From positions 79,625,322 to 79,689,321 of the forward strand of contig CATQJL010000223.1 of the NCBI GenBank assembly GCA_958299035.1: a stretch of 64,000 bases of DNA, given 5' to 3'. The stretch is from Cylicocyclus nassatus. Lineage: Eukaryota; Nematoda; Chromadorea; Rhabditida; Strongylidae. Below, piece by piece: positions 11,016 to 20,299 of the stretch. A model generated the notes under the pieces. It searched no databases. It was not told where the DNA came from and was given only the letters and a program-made list of their open reading frames with translations. The translations under genes and the position numbers were made by a program. Numbering within the stretch: the stretch's first letter is position 1; every line of letters starts with the position of its first letter.

Positions 11016-11963
11016 GTGGTCGGACGTACTGGACTAGCAGTAGCGAAAGCGCTACTGACACGGTATTGCCGTAAACTAAAGGTTTTAGCAGAAGAATGTG
11101 AGGCGGCAAACGAGAGCCTTAACGATGAAGAGGAAGACGGCATCCAAAGCAAGGCGATAGAATTGGAAGAAATGACAAAGTTAGCTTCGACAAGCCTGTC
11201 GAAATTTGTGGAGATTGTGGATTCTATGAGTGAAGTGACAGGGGAGCAAGATCAAGGGATACAAGATTATCTGGAGAAGGCTCAGGCAGCGATTGATCAT
11301 GCCGAAACTGTCACAATTCAAATGGAATCTTTGAGGAAGACTCTTGAATGCAAAAATGCAAAAACGTCCAACACAACTGCTCTCAGCACGTCGACAAGAA
11401 ACGTGGAAATATCGAAGCCGAAATTACCAGCCATTCCAGTACCCACGTTCACGGGTGAATTATGGGAGTTTGAGAACTTCTGGCAATTGTTTGAAGTCAA
11501 CGTAGGCAAGCAACCGCTCAGCAAACTACAAAATTCAACTTCAACTAAATCATAAAATCTCTGCAAGGCAATGCCCGCCAACTTAACGTCGCTTCATTGT
11601 CACAGAGGATAATTATGACGAAGTAAGATCTGTTGCGGTTGCGATGCTACACGCAAATACGGGGACAAAACAAGACTTATCAACAAGCTTCAACTTCGTC
11701 TCGAACAAGTTCGTGCTGATGATACGAGAATGGAGTCTCAACGTTGGCTATTGGAAAATATCAAACCTCTGGTGTTCCAGCTTGAAGCGCATGGAGTTTA
11801 TCTGAATGGTTCATACGCTTCGCAGAAGCTTCTGTCTAAGCTCAATGTTGAAGTCCAGCGCAAAGTGCTTCAACATCACCTCACCTCAGGAAGAAGAATG
11901 GCAAATGAAGGATACCATTGCAGCCCTAGACGAATGCTTATCAATGGAAGAAAAGATCAATGA
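11016..11963 (+). pseudogene. BEL/Pao gag, N-terminal and DUF1759-like regions
   Basis: The first block (11016-11530; GTG at its start, no ATG) has a coiled-coil-like N-terminus rich in Glu and Leu, then the DUF1759 signature PAIPVPTFTGELWEFENFW near 11430. One base is missing at about 11531 (after KLQ), so the frame ends in a stop. The continuation (IIKSLQGNARQLN) sits in another frame near 11550. Another open block, 11730-11963, covers the later gag region. Gag packages the element's RNA. At least two frame breaks make this a dead copy. Confidence 0.75.
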
Positions 11964-12017
11964 AACGATTGCATTTAGCACTGAAGGAAAAGTGGTCTTC
12001 GACACTAAAAAACCAAG

Positions 12018-12331
12018 ATGGTACACACCGGAGAGAATGATTCCACGACAGCTTGCATGTTTTGCAATTCCATGGATCATAGGACAGTCACGTGCACAAG
12101 AGTTAGATCTGTCTCAGAAAGGCGCCGATTTTTTCAAAAGTCCGAGAGATGTTTGAACTGTGGGAAGATAGGGCATTTCGTGAGATACTGCAAGAGTGCT
12201 GGATGTAAGGTATGTTTGGGGCAAAAACACCACCACGTCTTCTGCCCAAAAAGAAGTGATATTCGTGAAGGCGCAATTCCAACACAGACTCGAACAAGAA
12301 CATCGAACAATTCACAGGGGATACCACAGCA
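12018..12331 (+). pseudogene. BEL/Pao gag zinc knuckles (nucleocapsid region)
   Basis: Open frame with CMFCNSMDHRTVTC, then a canonical CX2CX4HX4C knuckle (CLNCGKIGHFVRYC) and a Cys/His-rich CKVCLGQKHHHVFC. Such knuckles bind the element's RNA. The frame differs from the block before it, so a frameshift lies near 12010. A TA-flanked MITE ends it at 12333. Confidence 0.8.
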
Positions 12332-12333
12332 TA

Positions 12334-12541
12334 CAGTCTGCCCCAATCGGGATCAGGCCAAACCGTCGGCTGAATTTGCGCGCTCGCAGCGCTAGGGGTT
12401 TGCGCTGCATACGCGCGTTGTCGCAGAGAGCGAAGAGATTGAGGAGAGAGCAGACTAGCTAAACGCAGAAGTGGCGCGAAACCCTCGCGACGTGCACTCC
12501 CGCCAAGCCAATTTTGGCCTGGTTAGGATTGGGGCAGACTG
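12334..12541. mobile_element. Tc1/mariner-type MITE, TIR CAGTCTGCCCCAATC, copy 1 (208 bp)
   Basis: The terminal inverted repeats are CAGTCTGCCCCAATC and GATTGGGGCAGACTG, flanked by TA on both sides (12332-12333 and 12542-12543). The interior is GC-rich. A second copy in the opposite orientation lies at 37579-37788. The TA target and CAGT start fit Tc1/mariner. Confidence 0.85.
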
Positions 12542-12639
12542 TACGAAAGAACGTATATCAAAAAGTACTAACAATAAGGATAGAGACACTAATTGGACAC
12601 ATACCGCCAAGGCAAACGATTCAAAAGACGGAACGCTTA

Positions 12640-13037
12640 TGAGTGTGAATCTGTTGCCCACCGTGAAGAATCTGCTAGTCAAAAGAAAGCAGATAGGGTG
12701 CTACTTCTCACTGGAACAGCAAAAGTTTGGAACAACTCTGAAAGAAAGTGGATAGAAATCAAAATTCTTTTTGACTACCGGTGCTGACCAATCATTCATT
12801 GACAGTAATCTAGCACAACACATTGGATCAAAGTGCACACAAAAGCAACATTTTCAAATGTACACGTTTGGCACAACGGAGCTAAAGTGTGCCGATTATG
12901 GATTGGCACATGTGAAAGTTGGTGATCTTAAAGGGAAGCAACATAAGTTACGTTTGTTCATAACTCCTGTAGTGACAGGAACAGAAGTAAGACATCCCTC
13001 TGTATCCAAGATGAAGCCTTCCTCACGAACAAGATAA
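12640..13037 (+). pseudogene. BEL/Pao aspartic protease, broken in the active site
   Basis: The block up to 12787 reads into FD in one frame, and the block from 12771 reads TTGADQSFIDSN in the next. One extra base at about 12777-12778 therefore splits the catalytic Asp-Thr-Gly triad between two frames. Downstream, the protease flap-like region continues to 13037, where a 475-bp fold-back has inserted. The family is clear from the ILFD/TGADQSFI context and the position after the zinc knuckles. Confidence 0.75.
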
Positions 13038-13043
13038 CATTTT

Positions 13044-13518
13044 CTCGTTGGTCGCTTGAGCGTAGTCCAAGATTGGTACAGATTTATCGCACAGAATAAA
13101 ATACAGACTAACGTTCCGGCGAACTCGCCTTCTTCAGAGTCTGAAAAGTCGAAGACACATAAGTAAACTATCCGATCAAACACCTCATCGACTATAGAAA
13201 AGAGACCAAGCCCTAGGAGAAACAACAGCCTCAACCAAAACGCAAGATTAAGCCATTGCTTTAGAAGATGATAATAATTAGGTGGGTGCAGAGGTGTTCT
13301 GCACTGGCTTTTAATAATGTGTTTTGGTTGAGGCTGTTGTTCTTCCTAGGGGTTGGTCTCCTTTCTGTAGTCGATGAGGTATTTGATCGGAGAGTTTACT
13401 TATGTGTCTTTGACTTTTCAGACTCTGAAGAAGACGAGTTCGCAGAAACGTTAGTCTGCATTCTATTCTGTGCGATAAATCTGTACCAATCTTGGACTAC
13501 GCTCAAGCAACCAACGAG
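13044..13518. mobile_element. 475-bp fold-back element in BEL pol
   Basis: The arms are long inverted repeats. The left begins CTCGTTGGTCGCTTGAGC and the right ends GCTCAAGCAACCAACGAG. Long arms also mirror around 13150 and 13420. The flanks AAGATAACA (13031-13039) and AAGATTACA (13519-13527) agree at 8 of 9 bases, which would suit a Mutator-type 9-bp duplication, but four extra T bases at the left leave this open. Confidence 0.7.
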
Positions 13519-13559
13519 AAGATTACAACTATGCCAAGATTTATGGATATCGAACATGG

Positions 13560-14180
13560 ATGCTTATTAAGATAACATGCTTAGAGACAAGCCGAACAGG
13601 AGATTTTCATCCTGAGATTTTATTAGGTTGTGATCAACTATGGAACTTCTTGGAAGGTCTATCTCCGCAATACCAACCCCCACCAGGATGGCTACTGTTA
13701 CCTTCAAAGTTCGGATATTTGCTTACAGGAAAGCAACAGAGATTAATGGATGTGTCGGAAAGGACACTGGGAATGTCTGACACATCAGTGGCAATGGTCC
13801 AGGAAATCGCGAACTTCGAAGCAGTTTTTGAGGACGATAGAGATCGATGGGACAAGTACTGGACCATGGACTCAGCTGACATATGTGAGTCCACTGGTAC
13901 AAAGGATGCAGAGGAGGCTATCAACGCAAAAGTTGCGAGATTTTTTGAGGACACAATACACAGACGCAACGGTGTTTACTATGTACGATTGCCGATCAAG
14001 GAGAACCACACCCAATTACCGGATAATAGAGCCATAGCAAACAACCGGCTTTTGGTATCCTACCCAAACTGGAATTGGATCCGAACTTTCTACAAGCACA
14101 TGATTGGACAATGCAAGATCAGTTGGAAAAAGAAATAGCTGAAAAAGTTTCCGATGGACAACCAATTCTTGGAGATTCCA
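13560..14180 (+). pseudogene. BEL/Pao pol, protease-RT linker region
   Basis: Open block with the BEL hallmarks ILLGCDQLWNFL, PSKFGYLLTGK, DRWDKYWTMDSADI and NAKVARFFEDTIHRR, then RLPIKEN. In intact elements this stretch leads into the reverse transcriptase. Here, after about 14140, the frame shifts twice, and the RT core motif (YVDD-type) and RNase H never appear. The coding region jumps to the integrase N-terminal region by 14205. Confidence 0.8.
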
Positions 14181-14204
14181 TAGCTGCCCTAGTCAAAAAA
14201 AGGG

Positions 14205-14630
14205 ATGTTACATCAGGAAGAGGATCTGCGTGAGCCGTTGTTGGTAACAAAAATTTCGAGTTTTATTTCTACTGAACGAGCAGCTGCGGTTATGCTCATT
14301 CTCACCGGACGATCAATGCATGGACTTAATGAGGATCGCCAAGCTGAAATTTATGAAAAAGTCAAGAAGTTAGGAGACGTTCAGAATTGCCCAGTTTCTA
14401 TTTTAGGAAAAACTATGCAAGCTGTCCGAATGATTATTCAGGATATTCAGAAACGCCATCTTTCCACCAAGTATAAATCCATGGACAACACCCTACATCT
14501 ATTTCAAGACAGTCACTCAATCTGGCGCTCACAAGGTCGACTGGGAAAGTCATCACTAAGCGATCAAACGCAAAGTACTATTTACATTGCTCCCAAAACA
14601 GCTTCAATGATAAACAAAAAAAGCGCATAG
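14205..14630 (+). pseudogene. BEL/Pao region upstream of integrase, truncated
   Basis: Open frame ending in IWRSQGRLGKSSL...IYIAPKTAS. The W-R-x-x-GR-x-G...P-I-Y-x-A-P pattern is the stretch preceding the zinc-binding and catalytic integrase domains in BEL elements. The catalytic core that should follow is absent: only about 100 bp of unrelated sequence separates it from the C-terminal domain. Confidence 0.7.
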
Positions 14631-14736
14631 TATCTATCATAGAGTAGTGGAACGCACGATGATGGCGGTGCGAACACGCCGTTAGGCGGAGGAAACGATT
14701 CAGTCCTCATGCAGAATCACTGAACAGTTTTGGAAA

Positions 14737-15189
14737 GTGTGGCAACATCATTACCTGACTAGCCTGCGAGGAAAGCAACTGAAGAACATCTCAAGAAAAA
14801 GACTTGGACAAGAAACTTCCAAAGTGGGATCGATAGTACTTATCAGCGACCCAGTCTTACTAAGAAATTCGTGGAAACTGGAGCGTATAACGGATATTCG
14901 ACATGGAACAGGTGGTATAATCCGAGAGGCAGAGCTATTGACCAGCAACAAACGTAAAGTCAGACGATCAGTCAATCTCCTGATTCCATTCGAAATTATC
15001 GACGACATGAGTGAGATAACAAACAAAGAGTCAACGCCGTCATTGAATGGAGATTCAAAAAAAGAAAGGTCGGAAAAGCCCTATAACCTCAGACCCAGCC
15101 AGATGAGCCGTAATGTAGAGAATGTTGTGACGACCACAGGAAAAAGAAATCTGCGCGACTCAAGGACGAAATGGTTTCTATGGTCCTGA
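14737..15189 (+). pseudogene. BEL/Pao C-terminal DUF5641-type domain
   Basis: The open frame contains FWKVWQHHYLTSL, then VGSIVLISDPVLLRNSWKL, then REAELLTSNKRKVRRSVNLL. This is the conserved C-terminal domain after the BEL integrase. It runs to a stop at 15187-15189 and ends the coding part about 150 bp before the 3' LTR. Confidence 0.8.
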
Positions 15190-15235
15190 CATTCACTATT
15201 CTTTGGAAGTATCTATAACTAGTACATGGTATCTA

Positions 15236-15290
15236 TATATACTATACTATATATCGTTGCTCATCTATATATATATATCTATATTGGTGC
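15236..15290. repeat. AT-rich microsatellite (CTATATATA)n
   Basis: A degenerate TATA/CTATAT run between the BEL coding end and its 3' LTR. Confidence 0.6.
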
Positions 15291-15335
15291 TGTTCTTCTC
15301 TTTGGTACAACTATAAGAAGAAATTTATTCAATGC

Positions 15336-15568
15336 TGTGGCCGGGAGTATCGCGGATCGCGATCAAAAGAGACCAGCAGACGTTGCTGTAGTGTAGAAAT
15401 GTGTTTATGAAGTTTCAATGTTTGTTTACGTATGCTTTACTCATCCCTTTGGATAATGATCGTTCTTATTGTGACTTCGCTTCCAATAAAGCAGTTAATC
15501 AACGCTGGTGTTTGGACACGACAGTTTGGACGGCTGAAGCAGGATATCGGCACTGATCCACCACTTTA
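15336..15568 (+). repeat. 3' LTR of the BEL/Pao element
   Basis: It starts TGTGGCCGGGAGTATCGCGG and ends CCACCACTTTA, pairing with 9871-10104. No matching target-site duplication was found outside the two LTRs. Confidence 0.75.
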
Positions 15569-16369
15569 GGGTATTAGGATTTATTTATTCTCTCATCAAG
15601 GTAATCAAATGACCTTATCCTTGACAGTTGTTATGTAGTAGAGCATTCTAAGCATTCTCCAAGCTTATGCAATTTACCTCGACTGTTTTTATTTTTAAAA
15701 AATTGCGGACCAAAACATGGTCTCAAGCCTGAAAGTTTGCGCAAAACATTGCGCGTTTTCGAATAAAGGTGCCTTTTTTGTGCAAATAATGGAGAATTCT
15801 CGTCCAATCGGGTAATCATTAATAAGAGCTTGGAAAGCTCTGACTGATATGTCGAATCTTTAGGGGCAGGTTGGGGCACAGTAGCACAAATTTGGATGGC
15901 GCTCAAAAAAGTCTTTCTGAATTCTTCGAAGCTCGCTCGAAGGATTGTGGGTGAAGTGCTACAAGATGCTGTCAGAATAACCTGCGAAGGTCACTTTACA
16001 CAAAAGCGTAAATTGCTGATTCACAGTTATTTAGAAGGAGACCTCAAAAATTACCCTATTTTCCGGAGTATAAGCCGGGCTGAAATGCGATGTCGTTCGC
16101 GCTGCGCGAAGCCGCAAAAGCAGCAACTACCATCTATTTCGCCCGATAGTCTAATACGGGCTTTCTGCTTTCGTTCTTTATTTAGTTTCTTCGCAAGTGT
16201 ATTTGTTTGTAACAAAATTCTCTACCTTCTCATTTGTTCTTCAAAAATCCGCTGAACAATAAAAGAACGTTCGAATACCACTAGTAACATGGAAACGAAA
16301 GGTGATAAGCTTCAAACCAGTAAATCAAAATAAAAGAAAGCACAGCTTTAGCACCAGTAATATCATTTA
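15569..16369. other. No gene recognised; one 119-codon ORF of unknown status
   Basis: An open frame on + from 15896 to 16255 overlaps the end of a minus-strand frame (15631-15906). Neither shows a known motif, splice context or codon pattern that separates it from chance. Confidence 0.3.
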
Positions 16370-16578
16370 GGCTCTCGCCAGAGTGCCGAAGCCATGCTAG
16401 CGCTACGCCAGCGCCGAGCTAGCGTTTCGATCGATACACGTGCATTTCGTTGGGGACATCTATCTGCTGAGAACTAGGTCAGATGGGCCCCGCCCCAACG
16501 AAATACACGTGTATCGATCGAAACGCTGGCTCGGCGCTGGCGTAGCGCTGGCATGGCTTCGGCACTCTGGCGGGAGCC
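16370..16578. mobile_element. 209-bp palindromic MITE, TIR GGCTCTCGCCAGAGTGCC
   Basis: The arms are near-perfect inverted copies over about 85 bp (GGCTCTCGCCAGAGTGCC and GGCACTCTGGCGGGAGCC), flanked by TTA on both sides (16367-16369 and 16579-16581). The 3-bp TTA target fits PIF/Harbinger. Confidence 0.8.
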
Positions 16579-16769
16579 TTAAAAAAGGAAAGCAATCAAC
16601 CAGTAGTATCATTTAGGAAAGAAAACACAACCTAAACACCCGCAAAGTCATATAAAACAAGAAAAAAGTGAAGACATCATTATCCGTACTAGAAAGCACC
16701 GAGTTTTCAATTTGCTATATAGCTCTTTTCAAAGGCGCTTTCGCGCCATCGTTCGCCATCGTTCGGCTA

Positions 16770-16795
16770 TTAGGTTGTCCGAAAATTAATGCAGG
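16770..16795 (+). repeat. Mariner-like terminal sequence, solitary
   Basis: TTAGGTTGTCCGAAAATTA resembles the conserved end of mariner elements (TA + CAGGT/TAGGTTG...). No partner end or transposase is seen nearby, so it is a remnant. Confidence 0.4.
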
Positions 16796-17098
16796 TTTTG
16801 AGTTTCAACCGCAATAAGTCATATGCTTCTCATTTCTGAATAGGTTGCAAAATAATACCATTCGATAAAGCAAAGCAAGCTCTACAAAAAAACGATCTTG
16901 CTTTTACAAGAGCTTTCATCTACACCGAGTTTCGAGCCAAAAACTAAGAAGATTCAACTGCCTAAAATATCGAGAAAAATTGTAATTCCGTTCAAAACAA
17001 TCCTACAAAAATTCTAATTTGCTCACGTAAACACTATCTATATAAGACTCCTATATGGGCCGTTCACTTTTTCCTTTGTTAGAATTCAAGAAAACGGA

Positions 17099-17389
17099 AA
17101 TTTTCGTACCTTTGCCAAAGTGACGCTGTGCTGTCTCCACTCGAGTAGTTGTATACTACAAACCTGTAGAAGTATAAGCGTAAATTTTCCGCTCTTTAAA
17201 AGCTTTAGTTCTCGAGAAATATCAAACAAAGCTTTCCTTAGTCAGATGGTCCAACCTGAAAGTCAAATTTCCCGAGAGCTAAAGCTTTTGAAAAGCTGGA
17301 AATTTACGCTCGTACTTTTACAGGTTTGTAGTATACAACTACTTGAGTGGGGACAGCACAGCATCACTTTGGCGAAAATACGAAAATTT
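17099..17389. repeat. 291-bp fold-back repeat
   Basis: The left ATTTTCGTACCTTTGCCAAAG is mirrored by CTTTGGCGAAAATACGAAAAT. Long arms include GTAGTTGTATACTAC on the left and GTAGTATACAACTAC on the right, around a centre near 17245. Confidence 0.75.
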
Positions 17390-17399
17390 CGAAAAATTT

Positions 17400-19470
17400 C
17401 TTCGTTGTCGAATCATTTTAACATTTCCGTTCTGCACCAGTTATAATCATTGCGATAGATTGGCCACGACCAAAAATCCTTGATCTTATCGCAATCTGCT
17501 TCAGATCTAGCCCACAGGGTTGTTCCAATCAGTGAACCTAGAAAATTTCATATTAGTATGACCTATACTTTGAACTATTTTAACTTGCCTTGAAACAGGA
17601 AAAGATGTGTAAGCTTGAGGTCTCTTATTCTTTCCCTGCATGTCTTAAAACTAGTAGGTAACCTAACTTGCCAGTTTAGATCTTTTGGTGAGCTGAGAGT
17701 CCACCTCGGATGATATGGGCCATGTCGATTGAAAGCCTAAATTTATTTGAAGCGAGCAAGCTATGCAAAGCTACCTATATTCAACATGTGCGATGAATGG
17801 TACTGACAGCAACATCGACTTTAACGTAAAAGAGGTATAGACCTCCACCTCCAGTCTGTCCAGCCATGCTGTAACCAAATATTTTAGTGACGTTAGCACC
17901 TGAAAAAAAAAGCGTTGAGCAGTCTTTTTATCCCAAGAAATGCCACTTATGATGCACGTGCCTCACTGCTTGCAATCTACACATATTTATTCGTTATTTC
18001 ATATTTAAAACTTTGCACATATATGATTTCGGTTGAACAAAGATGATTATCAGTTACTGTCAAAGCATTTCCAACTTTCATGTGAACAATAACGATAGAA
18101 CTCATTTTTATTTTAGGATGAAGGAAGTAAGACACAGGTAATTCAAGGCATGCAATCAGTGGCCGTAATCATTATTGCTACCTTAAGATAAATCTACCTC
18201 CAGGTAGGATAATCACTCAACCGTACTCATCAATATACCGCGAGGTAAATGCTCAAACTTAAATCAACCTTGAAAATGGTTTCATGTGGAATGCATAATA
18301 CCTTGAGGTGAATTCTCCTTATGGTAGCCTTATCAGCGATAAATACGTATTCATCAGACTTGATACCTTTACCTTAAGGCACCTTCACAATAGAAGCCTC
18401 TCATTCTAGCAAAGGGCAAGGTTAGAAGTGATACCTTCAAAATTCTATAAGATTTTGAAAGCTGACTTTTCACACGAACACTGCGGTAACAAAACTGAAC
18501 CCATTGCACCAGTCTTGCCTAATTTCTTTAAGATCAGTCAAAGCTATAGACATGTTTCTAATAAACTGGCATTACACGACTCTTTAATGAAATTTATGAG
18601 AGATTAAAAACTCCTGCAAAATTGATGTACCGAACCAAAAATCCTTTAATTTCTCCAACAGCATTTTGAACATCATAGATTCTATCAAATAGCATTTTGA
18701 GCATAGCTCACTGAAACTACAAGCTTAAAATTGTACAACCCGAAAACAATCGCTTTGCAAGCTTTGCATTCAAGAAAAGTCAGTGTTGACGTTTGTGTAA
18801 CGTCGCATTTCTTTGGCCTTGTTTAGTTGCTCAACTCATTTCCAGCTGAAGTTATAGTCACTCAGGAACATGTGGGGCAGTTGACAGATAGCTTTAAATT
18901 GCTGCTTCGACTCTGAGAATCCGAAAGAAAAGGTAGAAAGTTCTACGAGCTTAAGAGAAAAATTCTAACTTTTGTTCTTATTTACTTTGTTCATCCATTC
19001 AACTTCGACTCACATAATCAGATGTTGCGTCTGACGTATGAGTCTGTAATGCAAGCATCGGAATCTTCACAAAGCGCTTCCATTACAAAAAATCATATTT
19101 CTGTGGTTTGGAAAGAGAAATGTCGAGCGAGAATATTTCATTAAACATCGCGCGTCTTCCTCATACTCAGAAGGGTTTGGAAGAAGAGTTATCGTCTAAA
19201 GATTGTTTCATGCAGCAGTCGATTGGCTACAGCGGATACAGTATGAAACAACTCTAAGCTCATCAATAAACTAAGCAAATCCCTAATTGTGACTGTATGC
19301 GAAATCACTTTTATGAAGCATGTCAAAAATGTAGAAAATGTTTGATGACCAAAGAGCGCAACATTCGGTAAGGCATCCAGCGGAGAAATTTTTTTCTATT
19401 CAAGTGAATGGTACTTACAAGGAGAGGATACTTAGTCGAAAGCGCCAATCCGGGTAAGACATATATCATC
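17400..19470. other. Gene-poor stretch with one degraded repeat
   Basis: No coding block was recognised. Bases 18160-18380 carry diverged pieces (GTGGCCGTAATCATTATTG, GATACCTTTACCTTAAGG) of the MITE family that is intact at 25489-25675. Confidence 0.4.
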
Positions 19471-19479
19471 TTAAAGCGC

Positions 19480-20290
19480 TTGAAACGCTGATTCCAAATT
19501 TGTAGTTTCTAGCTGCGGAGCGGCTTTGTAGAGGGAGTTATGAGGGTTGTTTCGCTTTAGGCGCCCTCCACCAGGTTTCCCCCTATCTATGAGCACTGTA
19601 GAGGAATACCAGCTGGTGGCAACTGACTTGGTGGTAAGTGAAGTGTTTGATAAGTAGAGTGTCAAGATTTTAATCCCCTTGCATGCAACTGTTTCGCAGT
19701 TTTTGCCAAATAGAGCTTCTAAATGGCTTCAGAGCCCTAAAGCCTGAAATTTCTGATGACTGTTGATGTTTCTGTTGTCTGTTGATGCTAATTAAAGTTA
19801 GAAGTGTTGAAAAAACCAAAGTAATAGGAGTATTATAATCCTTATTGTAATCTTCATTCAAGTTACTTACCATTAGGCCAGTTGCCACCAGCTGATACCA
19901 GTGGCGTACCCAGGATTTCCGCTCGGGAGGGGGCGACAAAAATTTTTTTTGAGTGAAGGTGCGTGGCGTTAGGCACGCACATAAAATAACTTTTGAAAAT
20001 TTTTGAAAATTATTTTTATTTTTTACAAATATAAGCAAGTCACTTGCACATTTTTGTAACCTACCGCCCCCCCCCCCCCTCGGTACGCCACTGGCTGATA
20101 CTCCTCTACAGTGCTCATAGATAAGGGGAGACCGCTGGAGGGCGCCTCAACCCAGAGGGGAACCCCCCTCATAACTCCTTCTACAAAACCGCTCCGCGGC
20201 TAGAAACTACAGATTTGGAATGAGCGTTCCAAGCGCTTTAAGATGATATATGTCTCATCCGGAGTGGTGCTTTCGACTAGGTATCCTCAT
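19480..20290. repeat. Fold-back repeat interrupted by a hAT MITE
   Basis: 19480-19630 and 20094-20270 are inverted copies (ATCATCTTAAAGCGCTTG near 19468 and CAAGCGCTTTAAGATGAT near 20230; TGAGCACTGTAGAGG and CCTCTACAGTGCTCA). Arms with GCTGATTCCAAATTTG recur at 27.3, 37-38 and 55 kb, forming one dispersed family. Confidence 0.65.
19899..20093. mobile_element. hAT MITE, TIR CAGTGGCGTACC, copy 1 (195 bp)
   Basis: The ends are CAGTGGCGTACC and GGTACGCCACTG. The 8-bp target duplication GCTGATAC is perfect (19891-19898 and 20094-20101). This combination is diagnostic of the hAT superfamily. Internal G/C runs and A/T-rich arms match copies at 32701 and 47790. Confidence 0.9.
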
Positions 20291-20299
20291 TTTGTTAGA

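Larger units (their letters stand above)
9871..15568 (+). mobile_element. BEL/Pao LTR retrotransposon, decayed, with nested insertions
   Basis: Two similar LTRs (about 9871-10104 and 15336-15568) enclose gag with a DUF1759-type domain, CCHC knuckles, a DTG protease, part of pol, and a DUF5641-type C-terminus, all on +. This order and these domains are diagnostic of BEL/Pao. The reverse transcriptase core, RNase H and integrase core are missing, so large internal deletions occurred. Frameshifts break gag and the protease. A fold-back MITE (10108-10817), a TA-flanked MITE (12334-12541) and a 475-bp fold-back (13044-13518) inserted later. It can no longer move by itself. Confidence 0.85.
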
